From Hibiscus mutabilis (lineage: Eukaryota > Streptophyta > Magnoliopsida > Malvales > Malvaceae), in contig CM033714.1 of the NCBI GenBank assembly GCA_019671005.1, forward strand, positions 87,535,909-87,599,908: 64,000 nucleotides of DNA. The letters run 5' to 3'. A program made the translations under genes and the position numbers. Under the pieces are notes generated by a model. It was not told the DNA's origin. It did not search any database and saw nothing but the letters and a program-made list of their open reading frames with translations. Below are positions 10,903 through 23,661 of the stretch, in pieces (position 1 is the stretch's first letter; each line of letters begins with the position of its first letter).

Positions 10903-12991
10903 AAAAAATAATTAAGCTTATGAATTTTTTTACACCCGTTTAAGTCTTTAAACTAAAAATTTGAATCAATTTAGATCTTGAAATAAAAAATTGAATCAAT
11001 TAAGTCATTTGACCATTAAATTTTAACAGTTTTTTTTAGATTTATTGGTGCAGTGCAACATATAACAGTGTTTCCACTTGTAAATTATTTAAAAGTTCTA
11101 AAAATTCTAAAAAACTTGTAATTTTTTTAAAAAATATTTTTAAAAAAATCTATATATGCAACATTATATAACTGTAGTGTATCATGTGCCGGTGATATGT
11201 AAAAGAAAAGATGTTCATAAGCTTAATTGATCTAATATTCCGGTTTAGGAACTTAATTGAGTACAAAAAAATTTAGAGGCTTAATTAATTTTATTTAATT
11301 AAATTAAAATTAGGACCGAATTGATATAATAGGTAAATAATAGGGACCAAATGTGTAATTTTATAAATTTTCGTTAACTGTCACATTACCCATCCGTTAA
11401 TTTTTTAATGGTGGTGGTCAAAATAGGTCAATTTAATTAATTTGATGGTCTGATTGACGAGTTGTATAGTTCGATGGTCAAAATAGGTATACCCCAATAG
11501 TTTGGTGCTCACAGGAGTAGTTTACCTATTTATTTATTTGTTTTGAATTCTGGCCAAAATGGTAGAATATATAAGTTTTGGTATCAACTTGAGAGAATAC
11601 GTATAGTTTAAGTAGTAACTTGAAAGTACTTAGCTCATATATCGATTTGAGAGTAAAAATTCTTTAAGTTCCAACTCAGGAGAATAGGTCTAGTTTATGT
11701 ATTAAATATATATTTAAGCCTTTGGATTATTATCAGTTTATCACGGTTAAAATTATATATATAGTTATTCAACTATTAGGTTGTTGTTATTTTATTCATT
11801 CAACTCTAGTACGATACAGACTGGTATTCATAGAGTACATTATCATTTATCATGCTTTGCACTTGAAAATAATATCATAGCTCGTATTCAAACATTTGTC
11901 ATACTAAGCATGCTCCACAACCAATTTGATTATCAATAAATTACATCATATTATTACGATAATTAGAATCATAAAAATATTAATACAATAAAAATGATAA
12001 GAAAATATTAGGATCGTTGTCTTTCTCTCCTAAATTCAAGAATTCTCGACTTTAATCTAAAGTGTTGCTCGATTTTCTCATCATTGAAATATCAAGGTTG
12101 ACAAGAATAAAACTCAATGGTACCATATTGTAAAGGACCATAACTTTTACTCCTCAATGATAAAATCACAAAAAAATGAGAATGCTTTGGAGCTTCAACA
12201 TCTCTCATGGACTTATTTTAAATCCAATGGCTCTTATTTTATCTGTCTAGAAGGTATTGATACGTTACTTCAGAAGGTACCTATACTTTAGATCAAATAA
12301 TAATACTTAGTCAGATATTTATATTTTATTTCTGAATTTACACTCTACTCCTTTGAACTTATTTTTTTTTATAATTTGATCCTTCATAGCTCAATTCAGG
12401 GCAATTGAGTTCAACTTTTCCATCATAATTTTATGCAATCATGGGGTTGAGAGTTAAAGTTACGTTATTCAAGACTACGAATCAAAAAAAATATTGTGCT
12501 AGTCTTGAAGAACAGCGTCTATTTTTCAATTACACCAATCAAGGTAAAATTACTTTTTAAACAATAAACTTTACGACAATACAGTGAACCTATTTTATTT
12601 TCTTACACTTAAATTCAAACATGTGTGCCATAAAACCATTTTTGTTTAATTTTTTTTTCTAATTCGGTTTTTTTTTTCTTTTGTGGTTGAGAGATGACAG
12701 TGATATAGCACAATTTGATTCAATTATTGCACAAGGGTAGGACCATAAAATAAGTAGTGCAATAAGGCAGACGAAAAGAATGATTAAAAAGAGTGGCTTA
12801 AAATCACCAACCTCATCCATTTCCACAATAGCAACGATTGACACAACAAACTTTACAAACAATAACAAACGAACAAAATAAAAACCAAAGCTAATAAAGA
12901 AAGAACAGCAACAACTGCCATTACTTCTTTTTATTACAATAACCAATGGATAACAAGAGCAAAGCAAATTAGACTTGTCATTTTGATCAAC

Positions 12992-13928
12992 TTAAAAGTC
13001 ATTGGATAATGGGGCATGTTCCGAGTGCATGAACACATTTCCATAGATGAGTCCAGCCAAGCCACCGCCGACGAGTGGTCCGACCCAGTAGATCCAAATA
13101 CCGCTGAAGTCGCCACTAGCCACTGCCGGTCCGAAGGACCGAGCTGGGTTCATGGATCCACCAGAGAATGGACCAGCTGCCAAGATGTTGGCTCCAACAA
13201 TGAACCCAATGGCAATGGGTGCAATGGTGCCGAGTGAGCCCTTCTTTGGGTCAGCTGCGGTTGCATACACTGTGTAAACCAATGCAAATGTTATGATGAT
13301 TTCCATCACCACTCCCTGAATAGCTCCGACTCCGGCTCCGAGACCGTGGGTGGGAACTGTCTGCAATAAAAACCAATGTACTAAAAGTATTAGCCTATGT
13401 GACTCGGATTCGAGTATATATTCGAATTTTAGTGACAAAGTTGTTATTTAGGCTTACCAAGCCACCAGTGACAGCCTTGAGTAAGAAGCAAGCAACAATG
13501 GATCCAAGGAGTTGGGCAATCCAGTAAAAGATGCCGGTGAGGATGGTGATTTGGCCACCGAGAGCTAACCCGAAGGTGACTGCAGGGTTGACATGGCCAC
13601 CTGAGATGTTGGCACCAATGGCTACAGCAACAAAGAGAGCAAATCCATGGCAAATAGCAATGGCGACTAGACCATCAGGATCTAGGGCTGCATCTGTTGT
13701 CAACTTGTCTGCACCAAATTATAAACCGAAATCATTTCAATTTTAACAAAAAGCAAACAACATGTATGTTCAGTTAGTGTGATTGTGGGGATGGTACTAA
13801 CTGTAAGCAATGGCAGAGCCGACGCCGGCGAAAACGAAGACCAAAGTTGAGATGAACTCAGCAATATAGGCCTTGATAGAGCCTAAACTGAAGGAATCAT
13901 CGAAACGACCGAAGGCGATTCCAGCCAT
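12992..13928 (-). CDS. TIP2;1: Delta-type tonoplast intrinsic protein (aquaporin), copy B
   Basis: Second aquaporin of the tandem pair, with exons 13802-13928, 13458-13708 and 12992-13360, the same lengths (127, 251, 369) as copy A and 248 residues. NPA boxes, HIGR filter residues (His63, Ile185, Gly194, Arg200) and loop C His131 are all present. Residue 74 is the usual glycine of the motif GANISGGHVNPA. Exon 3 begins Thr127-Val128. Introns and flanks closely match copy A, so regulation is likely shared. The gene appears intact. Which copy is ancestral cannot be told from the window, though Gly74 favours B for that residue. Confidence 0.95.
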
Positions 13929-14165
13929 GTTCGAAACAAAACAGAGTTTTTCTACGTAAGGATATAGAAAGAAAACAGCTCAACTTCATACAACGCTGCA
14001 ACCCTTTTGTTTGGTCACATATAAATACTATGAGAACATTAAAGAGGAACATGGTTTCCATAATTTAATATTACTATACCCTACATGCATTTCATGAAAA
14101 AGGAAAACCTACAGTGCTATGTCCAAATTCCATTCGTATAATAATTATTTATACAAATTAAATTA

Positions 14166-14392
14166 GAGTAAACTTTTGATACACATGTATATTTACATTA
14201 TAAAACCTAAATCCCAAATTTCTAACCCTAACCCTAAAAAAATAAACCCTAAACCTTAAACAATATATCCTAAACTCCTAAACTTTAAACCCTAAACTCC
14301 TAAACTTTAAACCCTAAACTAAAACTATAACCCTTAAAACTAAAAAGCACGTGTAAATTAAAGTTTACGCGACTTGTGTATCAAAGTTTTTT
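14166..14392. mobile_element. CCCTAAA-cored inverted-repeat element (copy B)
   Basis: Duplicate of the element at 7386-7604, carried along with the tandem duplication. The two copies are almost identical. Confidence 0.6.
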
Positions 14393-15774
14393 TATTAAAT
14401 TAAATCCAAATCTATATAAACAAATTCAAATTAAAATGCTTCTTATATAAACATATTTAATCAAATTGAAAATTTATATCAACTAAGTGAATATAATTCA
14501 AATTTATTTTCCATTGAATATAAATAATACTTTTTTAAAAATCTTAAAATAATTATAAAATAATATATGTTTATGTTTTTTTAATCTTTTAATAAGACAA
14601 CACACCTTATAAATAAAACTGCTCGAATTTGAGATAATGATAATATTTTTTTTCTCTTTCACCCTAGCTGGCATTAACATGTGTTTGAATAGAATTGTCG
14701 AGAAGGTAATGAATGATTCGTCCATGTGAGATGTGACCCAACCCAACCTCTCTTTTCCTTTTGTGTTTTGTTTGAATCCGTGAAGAACATAATGATAAAA
14801 GAAAAATAAATGAAAATAGATAGAGGTGATGAGGTCGTGACTTGGTTTGGGCCACATAGTGCACCGACCATGTTTGCAGGGAAAATGAAATCGTGGGGCT
14901 GCTGGGATGCCATTTCCGAAATTGTGTGGACAAGATTCAATTGGCGTCTATACAGTGAGAAGATATCATTTATAAAATAAAAGATTTGGTGAGTGTTTTT
15001 TCTTTTCAATTATGAGTTAAGCTGGATAGGGAGGAATCTTAAGCAACTTTTTGGCACCCTTGTTGGTTTATTTGACAAATTTTTTCCGTTGATGGCATAT
15101 AATTTTATATATTATCAATTTAATTAGATATAATCATATTATCATAGAAAAGTTAAAAAAGGATGTGGCTCTATCTAATTCACTAAAAGTATATAGAATG
15201 ATGTATTATTAATACATCAAATATTTTTTATTTAATTTAATGTTTAAGCCATGAAAGGTGGGATTTGAATATCCATTATTTTTTCTGTCAAAAAAAGAAT
15301 ATCCATTATTTTGATTCGTTTTGTCCTTTCAAAGAAAGGGATAATGTTAATTAATAACTTTCTTTAAAATATAACGTTATTTTTTTTTGACAAATTCTAT
15401 CTAATCTTATTTAGAGGGATGATTTCCTGAATTGATTTAGTTTAGTGTTGATTTTGATTCGATTGAGTCAAAAAATTTAAATTATTCGAGTTTGTAAGTT
15501 TTGTTTTACGATTTAAATTTTATTTAAAATTTTTTTTCTTTAAGTTTTGAATTTATAAAATAAAATGAATTGGTCAAAACGTAAAATCAATTTTTTTCGC
15601 CAAGAAAACATGCACATTTTGCCTACCCTAGTTTAATTATCCAAAACTTTTAACACGTGTCCAAATCACATTTTTTAGGAATTTGGGGTTCTCAAAAGAT
15701 ATTCGGATAGTTTTATTTCGTCAATCACAACTAATTTCTTTTTCAAGTGATATATATTTTTTTATTTTTGCATA

Positions 15775-16530
15775 TTTCACGGATCAAATTTTTAGAGTCT
15801 GAAGAGTCATTAGCGTCAACATCTGAAGAAGGTTTATTGCGGTGTAAAATTTGGTCAAGACCATTTTTCACACTTGGGGAACAGTTGGAAAATGCTAGAA
15901 TTCGTGATTGAGGATTTAGCCAAATCAATAGAGGATTCATGACTGGTAATCGGTCAAAGCATTATCTATTTATTTGAAATATAATTTGTAGATAATGTTT
16001 GTGATAATTAGATATTTGAATTGAGATTTTGTTAGATAAGATTAATCTCGATCGTCGATGTAATTTAAATTTCTCCTTTTCGTGTAAGGGAGTTCAACTA
16101 TAAATAGAGGCTCCCCACCTCACTTGACTTTGTAAATCATTCACTTATTCATCCATTTTCCCAGTAATACAATCAAAAAACATTTATTTTTTGAACAAAA
16201 AATTATAACAGAGTTGTTCTTCGTGTTCTTGAATGTTCAATTGTTCTAGTTGCCAAAATTTCCGTTGTTCTTTGATTAGCTTCCACTTAAAACGGTCTAG
16301 TTTCATTTGAGAATAATTTACCCATCCAGTGTTTGATCAAAGAGAATGAGTAGAAATGAGATGGCTGAGTTAGGTGGTGTTTGTCGAGCAGCTTCACCTA
16401 AGGTGGCCGTGACAATTCATTTTTTAATTTTTTTAAAAAAATAAGTTTAATTTAATGTAACTATTTTTTTGAAAAAAAATAATTTTGTTTAGTATATAAA
16501 AGAAAATTTTATTTTTATATACCTGTGACA
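15775..16530. mobile_element. Solo-LTR-like segment (copy B, altered)
   Basis: Counterpart of 8969-9662. The left end now reads TTTCACGG and the right end CCTGTGACA. Several blocks differ from copy A and about 110 bases near 16415-16520 are unrelated AT-rich sequence, while intervening stretches match exactly. Confidence 0.55.
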
Positions 16531-16607
16531 ATATGTATCAACCTCGTGTATTTGTTTATAGATTCAATGGTGTAAGAAATCCTTAAAATTTTGAGAAAAA
16601 AAAATAA

Positions 16608-17821
16608 GGGTAAACTACCCTAGTGACTACCGAACTAATTAGGGATACCTATTTTGACTATCGAACTATCAAAAAAATCAATCGGACCACCAAACTTATT
16701 AAATCAACTTATTTTGACCACCATTTTGATTAAAAAAATTAACGGATGGGTGATTTTGTAGTTAATGAAAATTTGTGAAATTACATATTTAGTCTATGTT
16801 ATTTACCTATAATTTTAATTTGTCTAATTTAAATTAAATTAAAAATTAAAATTAAGTTATCCAATCTTTTAACCGACACGTGTCATCACCCGATTGACAA
16901 TTTATTTTAATTTTTAATTTAATTTATTTAATATTTAATATATTAATTTTTACAATCACAGTTAAAGGAAAATTAAAGAGACAAGGAGTGTTTTTGGGTG
17001 GTTTGAACTCGTGAATTTCTTGGGTAAAATAATGGCGTAAGACCATTACCGAACGTTTGAAAAAATTATTCAATTTAATCTAAAAATATAAAAACCATAA
17101 ATTTGTTTTAATTTTAAATCTTGCTTCAACTATATTTTTAAATATATTCAAAATATTTTAATTTTTTACTAAAAATTGAATTAATTTAGCTGTTTGTATA
17201 TTTTTACACATTCCAAATTACCTCATTTGAATCCCCTCTCAATTATTTTTACTTCTTTTTCCCTAAAATTTACAAATTTATTATAAGATATATATATATA
17301 AAAGGGTGTAATTTGTATCAATTTAGGTGGTTTGGCGCAATGGTAAGTAATATCTGGTATTTTAAAAATGTTCAAACCATCCCAAACAACTCTTTTTGTC
17401 TCTTTAATTTTCCTTTTTATCATGCGGTTGACACGTGTCAGTAATTGATTGAGAAAAATTAATATATTAAATAAATTAAATTAAAAATTAAAATAAATTG
17501 TCCAATCGGGTGATGACACGTGTATTTCCAATTGGATGATTAATTTTAATTAATTTAATTTAAATTAACAACAAACTTGAAATTATAGGTAAATAACATG
17601 GACTAAATGTATATTTTTTTACAAATTTTCGTTATTTGATATTTATCATAACACAGATCACGCTATACTTTGATGATAGTTTTTAGTCCTAATGGTGGTC
17701 AAAATAAGTTGATTTAATAAGTTTAGCGGTTCTCATTGATTGACAAATTTGGGGTCTAGTTCGGTGGTCAAAATAGCTATCCCCAATTAGTTTGGTGATT
17801 TTTTTGAACAAAAGTTTACCC
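16608..17821. mobile_element. Mutator-like foldback element 2 (copy B, altered)
   Basis: Counterpart of 9738-10902, still with GGGTAAACTACCC on the left and AAAAAATAA following the right end at 17822-17830. Internal blocks are replaced relative to copy A, including a 40-base patch at 17639-17678 that resembles 18388-18427. Confidence 0.7.
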
Positions 17822-18219
17822 AAAAAATAATTAAACTTATGAATAAACAAACACACCGTTTAAGTCTTTAAACTAAAAAAATTTGAATCAATTTAGATCT
17901 TGAAATAAAAAATTGAATCAATTAAGTCATTTGACCATTAAAAACAAATAAAAATTTTTTTAGATTTAAACACAAGACACGAACAGAAAAACAGTGTTTC
18001 CACTTGTAAATTATTTAAAAGTTCTAAAAATTCTAAAAAACTTGTAATTTTTTAAAAAATATTTTAAAAAAATCTATATATGCAACATTATATGAAATGC
18101 AAGAGGTATCATGCAGCGGTGATATGTAAAAAAAAAGATGTTCATCAGCTTAATTGATCTAATATTCCGGTTTAGGAACTTAATTGAGTACAAAAAATTT
18201 TAGAGGCTTAATTAATTTT

Positions 18220-20329
18220 TTTTTAAAGTTTAAGGGCTTCTTACACTTTTAAGCCTCGTTTATGTTTTATATTTATACAGATCTTAAAATGCTAACCATC
18301 AATATCATATAAATTTTAAGACAAAAAAATTTAATCTTTCGTATTGTATATTTTTTATAAATCATATAATATAATCGTATCGTGTTCGATATTTATCGTA
18401 ACACAGATCATGATATACTTTGATGATTGAGAATGAGTAATAATGCATGCAGCATTTAGCACTTGGTGGAGCAGAGATGATGGGCGGTTCTCACTGTCTC
18501 TTTTTAATGTCTTTATATATGTCCTAAGTTAAAAAAAATTAGATATAAAATTTAATATAAGAGTTTATAGATTATTATTAGAGCTTAGAATTTAAGGCGT
18601 AAAGTTTAATTTTTAATATTTAGTGTTTATATTTTTTTTTCTTTTGACGCCCTTATATATTCCTTACAGTTTTAAATATTAGATTTAGAATTTAAGATTT
18701 ATTATTAGATTTTAAGGTTTATAGTATATTGTTTAGTTTTAATGTTCAGGGTTTAAATTTTAATATTTAAAAATTAAAATTGAAACTTAAGATTTAAAAT
18801 TTTAACTTTGGAACATATATAGGGACACCAAACAGAGGCCAAAAAATTTATTCTATAGGTTTAGAATGTTTTTTTAATTATTGCATTTTTAATTTTTAAA
18901 TTTCACTCGCAATTAACAATAACCGCTTGATTCTTGAATTAGAAATTATCATATTAGAGAACATAAATCAAATCTATAATTTAAGTATGACATAGCATGG
19001 ACGAAGTCATGTGTTAATTGGGAGAGGTTGTTGTCCTTCTAGTTTTTTTTTTTTTGCATAATTTAAATTACTTTTTAATTTAAATATTAATCAAATAATT
19101 TTTTTATTCATCCCAATTTTTAAATTTAAATGCTTTATAATTTTTTATTGCTTTTTATATTTGATCTTAACTTTGTCTACGGATACATTAACTCACACAA
19201 CAATCATTAAGTTGTAAAACTAGAAGTGATTACATTAGAAAACAATGACTAAATTCATGACTTAAGCATAATACAAAAATTAATAACAAAATTTAACCCA
19301 AAATGATTAAACGACAATACAATAACTAAATCCCCAATTTATACATATTATGAATTAATAGTACAACTTTACCTAAAACTTATACCCAGAAATTATATCA
19401 TTGGTCATTCCCACCACGTTATTCATGAGACTAACCAATAAAAATCATATGTTTCATTGTTTTTCATGTCATATTTTTATCAAGTGAATCTTCACTTGGT
19501 AAAAAATTATTTTTAAAATTAATTTACAGTAAATATAAGTGAAGATTTACTTGGTAAAAGTATGACATAAAAAAATAAAAAAATAAATAATTTTAATTGA
19601 TTAATCCATGAATGACGTGGCAGAAATGACTCATAATATAATTTCTCTATAAATCTCGATATAACTCCAACAAAATATCTTGAGCCCTGGTGGCTAGTGC
19701 TTATCTCATCATAAAATTTAAATTCTTCTGTAAGAAGCCAAAGGTATTCTTCTATAAAATTGATAAATTTGTTTATTTATATTTAATATTTTTCTTAAAA
19801 AACACTTTAAAATACTTATATTTATTTTATTTATTACAATATAATTATTAACATTTATGTTTGATTATTTTACGTTTAAAAACTAAGAAATATGTTTATT
19901 AATAGTTTTTTATTAGTTTCAAACTAATTTTTAATTGTTTGAGAATACTTTCAATTATATGTTCATGAACATATTTACGAATACATTTATTAGATATACT
20001 TGAACATGTTAAACGAATATATCCGTTTGATGTTTATAAACACGAAACGAATATGTTCAAGAATATTAAACAAACAACCATAAACAAACATACATAATTT
20101 TAAATAAACGAATACAAGCATACATTTTAAAATTTTAACTCATATGAACAAATTTAAAAATAAACAAACGAACATAAATGAAAACTCGTTCGTTAAAGCT
20201 GGATTTATTTACAACCTAACCTCTACAAAATTTCCTTCCCTACTTCGCCATACAAATCTAAACGAAAAGAGATTATTCTATTATTTATATATACGGTACA
20301 GACATGAAATCAACACCAAAACAAAGGAA
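18220..20329. other. AT-rich intergenic DNA
   Basis: No gene is supported. A hairpin lies at about 19466-19580, where two arms containing the words AAGTGAATCTTCACTTGGTA and TTTACTTGGTAAAAGTATGAC pair imperfectly. The part at 19945-20200 contains repeated GTTCATGAACA and AAACGAAT words like the element at 28460-28981. Confidence 0.5.
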
Positions 20330-23300
20330 TCAGACTTGCATGTTTTCAGGGAAAGGGATTGAAGCACAGCAATGATAATAACCATTATCATCATACTTGA
20401 ATATTTGTGAAAGATGAGCCTCCCGGATGAGATACTCACCCCATTCCTCCGATCCAAACTGCTTGAAAATGCCACGTGCATCGAAGGTTCCTTCACCCTC
20501 CGGTTTCCCCTCCTTTTCCGATGTGTCACGTTCATCACCGTGGCATGCAACTTTAACTCATGTCTGATATCTCTATCTAGAACAAGCCCAGACTCAACAA
20601 AAGCATCAATTAAAACTTGACAGGCACGCGAAAGTCAATTTTCACTGCCAATTTCTTCTACAGGAGCATAGACGACCCGAGCTCTAGCCAAAGAACCTTT
20701 CATACAATCCTGCAATGAAATTGATGCAATCAGTTAACTCGCAGCATGTGTACTACTACCTCAAAGGAAACTGATTCTGGCAAACTAATGGCTCAAAAGT
20801 ATTAGCCCATTCACAAGTCAAACTTACCAGACCCTTAAGTCTTGCAAATAGAGGTCGGTTATCCAAGGCATCCATTCGTTTTGGGTAGGGGAAAACACAT
20901 TAAATTAAGCACTGCCAGAATCAAACAGTATCCAACTGATGTTTGGATTCGAGAGAGTTTACCTTCAGTACCTCTGTTGCTAAACTAACTCGTTCTTTGT
21001 TCCACAACTTCAAACATGAGCACCGTCAGGTGAAATGTTTTAGGTTTAATAAATATGGACTTTTCGATTCTTGAGTCTGTCAAGTGTAACATGCATCAGC
21101 AAGGTTTGTTAAAGCAAAAAAGAAGAGAAAAAACAAGGCATTGAAACTTAATTATCAAGAACAAAGTTCCGTGACTGTGGCTTACAATCCCTAAGTTGTA
21201 GGGATCCATTATTCCGAGCAAGACCATTTGTAAACTTCTAAACATGAAAATCTCAGAAGTCAGAGAACCTTTGTAAACTTGAAATAACCAAAAGGTGTAT
21301 GCATGTATATGAACAAATAAAATGCACTGTGCTACAAATTCAGAACTGTAATTTGTCTGATTGGAAATTTTAGAAGAAAGGGGAGGCATCAAAGAACCAG
21401 ATTGTTTTCTTGCCTGATAAAGACTTTGATTCTTTAACTTCTTTAGGTGCATCACTAACAAGAGGTATGCCACTTATGTCCACCTTAACGCTTTCCCTGT
21501 CATCGGCAACTTTCAGTTCAACTGCAACAGCTGACCCTTCACCTAACTGCTGATCCTGCGCATCACTTTCAGAAGCATCTCCATCGGAGTTGCCTTCTAG
21601 ATTCTCACTCACGCAAGTATCATTGATTCCTAATATGGTGTTCTGAAAGTTGACAAGCTTGTCAACCAACTCGGGATGAATAGCTAATGGAAGAGACAAA
21701 AAGTGAGAGTAATCAAGACTCGAGGTCTTAAACGCCTGTAATATGGAAACAATCACCCAAAAAGGTTATTGACCAACAGTCATCAAGTTGCTGATGAAAA
21801 CAAGATATTGATCACCAGAAAAATGTCTCTGTTTACCAACCAAATATTTCAAAAATAGCAATCATAAAATACAGGGAAATAGCTGACTAACCTCATCAAT
21901 TATATGTTGCATCTCTTTTGAAGCTTTAGTTACGTTATCAGCAGAAGTGCCTTCAATGACTGCATGCAATAACCATTCAAAGGAAATAAACCATTGAAAT
22001 TAATTTCATGTATTCAAACATGTCATATGTCAAGGACCGTTCAACCTAACTTGGGGTTCAAGAATAGTTTTTATTCACCAATACTATGGACAAAGCAGGC
22101 CCACCACATGCCTTATACTGAATTGAACTTCCAACACAATAGTGGAGATTCGAGCTCTGGATGTCACGACAAATGGACGCTAATAATACGTCAAGAGCAA
22201 TTTAAGCTTAAACTCTTAGTGAAAGTTCGATAATACTTGTTATTCTCTAACATCAAACAATGAGTAAAATCATCAAAACCCGATAAGTTTGACACCGTTC
22301 AGTTTAAAATCGTTGGTATAAAATTAAAAATGTGATTTATGTTTGGGAGTTTTTTTTTCTTCTTAAAAATCACGATTGTGTAAAAAAAGAGTCAGAGGAA
22401 TTAGCTTTTCCCAAAAAAACCATAAAATTCCAAACATGTTCTTACTAATAGCATCCTCTTGCTTTGATGACGGAAGGATAATCTGAACTCCTGTATCCTT
22501 TTCAATCTTTTCCTTTGTAGATCCCCTGCAGAGGATATAATGGAATTTATAAAACAATAAAAATGAAAATGAAACTAAATATATGTAATGCTTGGATGCT
22601 GAGCTTCATACTCTTTTCCTCTGACAAATTGAATCACGGAAGCGCCAACCTGCTTATCAAGCATAGAAAGAAAAGGGGGGGATAAGAAGAAAAAAAAGGC
22701 AATTTAAGCTTCTATAGGGGAAAAGGTCAAGTGCCTAGAGTAGCACAAAAATCATGCATGAAAAGAAAGCTAAAGTAGGCACTATCAGTAGAATAAAAAA
22801 AGGTTCAAAAGCTTGTAGTGCATAATTCCCAAAAGGAAGTTCTACTCTAGAGTCTAGAATCGAATTTTCCGGAACCAGAAGGTAGGAATTCAACTGAGAT
22901 AAGGAGAGGTCTTAATAGTTAAATCCTCTTCTCGGGCATGGACCAACAACCGCAATGTGCATCAGAAAGGCAAGAAAATTTTGATACGTTCAACAATTCA
23001 ACTTTACCTCAACAGAAAGTGAGTGCTTTGCATCTGAAAGCACAGCCTTTTCTTTTATTGTTTCATCCTCAATATCACCTTCCAGGGCCTTAGGACTGAC
23101 AGTTGCATCCATTACTCCAATCATTTTCTCATTTACTTCTTGCATTTGAATTCCAGTTTCTGATTCGACTCCAACATCCTTTATCACAGGCTCTGCCAAT
23201 TAACATAAAGATTTTATAGGCCAAATAAAATATGACAAACCAACAAAAGATTCAACTATCAAGGCAATCTTCTGATAAGAAGTATAATGCTCCCAAAACT

Positions 23301-23661
23301 GCTAGATTGTAAAAAAACATATATAGCACTTCAAAAGGTAAATAAAGTTCTGAAAATCTTTATTTAATCCAGAAATTGAAGCATTTGGGATTTTTAAAAC
23401 ACTATTATTCATCAAGACCAACAAACAAACGTTACATGAAGTATGGAGCAAGACTAAAGTCTAACCTTGAGTTACATACTGCATACTTATGTATGATGAA
23501 CCCCATCCAACAACGATAGAGAATAAGAACAGTATGTAGTTTCACAAACAATAAATACCTTCAAGGGAACTAACTTGAGTACGAACTGGTCTCCATACAG
23601 GAGTATCTTTCCTTCTTTTCTTTTTGTCCATCGTGCCCGGCTTATCTTTCACCCCACCCAT
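20330..23661 (-). pseudogene. KH plus LigT-like (ASCC1-type) gene, broken
   Basis: Homolog of plant eukaryotic LigT proteins (At3g16220/At3g16230) and animal ASCC1: a KH RNA-binding domain followed by a 2H phosphoesterase domain. Exons: 23559-23661, 23008-23192, 22612-22649, 22446-22525, 21892-21959, 21414-21735, 21190-21268, 20963-21069, about 20828-20880 and 20330-20709. The KH core is VGASVIQFVRGKEGSTKEKI; the two HxT motifs are FHLT and LHAT. The first five exons splice in perfect phase. Lesions follow: a GC donor after exon 6, a GA donor after exon 7, an extra base near 21013 just after FHLTVLM, no AG acceptor before exon 9, an in-frame TGA at 20635-20637, and a frame change between LHATVMN and FDARGIFKQFG near 20475-20520. 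Either a decaying gene or poor consensus; the domain assignment is secure. Confidence 0.8.

Larger units (their letters stand above)
4530..11283. repeat. Tandem duplication, unit A (TIP2;1 copy A)
   Basis: This 6,754-base unit recurs in the same orientation at 11284-18210. Both units contain, in order, the tail of foldback element 1, an aquaporin gene, a CCCTAAA-cored element, a solo-LTR-like segment and foldback element 2. The junction word ATTAATTTT occurs at 4530, at 11284 and at 18211, so the copies are joined by 9 bases of microhomology. Similarity includes introns and intergenic DNA, so the duplication is recent. Confidence 0.9.
11284..18210. repeat. Tandem duplication, unit B (TIP2;1 copy B)
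   Basis: Direct repeat of unit A, 6,927 bases. It starts inside the right arm of foldback element 1, so only the last 240 bases of that element are present (11284-11526). From 11284 to about 15450 the match to unit A is very close. From about 15450 to 18000 the copy is a mosaic of matching stretches and short unrelated replacements. Confidence 0.9.

Noticed and set aside
20144..20620. Plus-strand frames near the end of the LigT-like gene
   Set aside because: They lie antisense to its last exon or in adjacent AT-rich DNA and show no homology.
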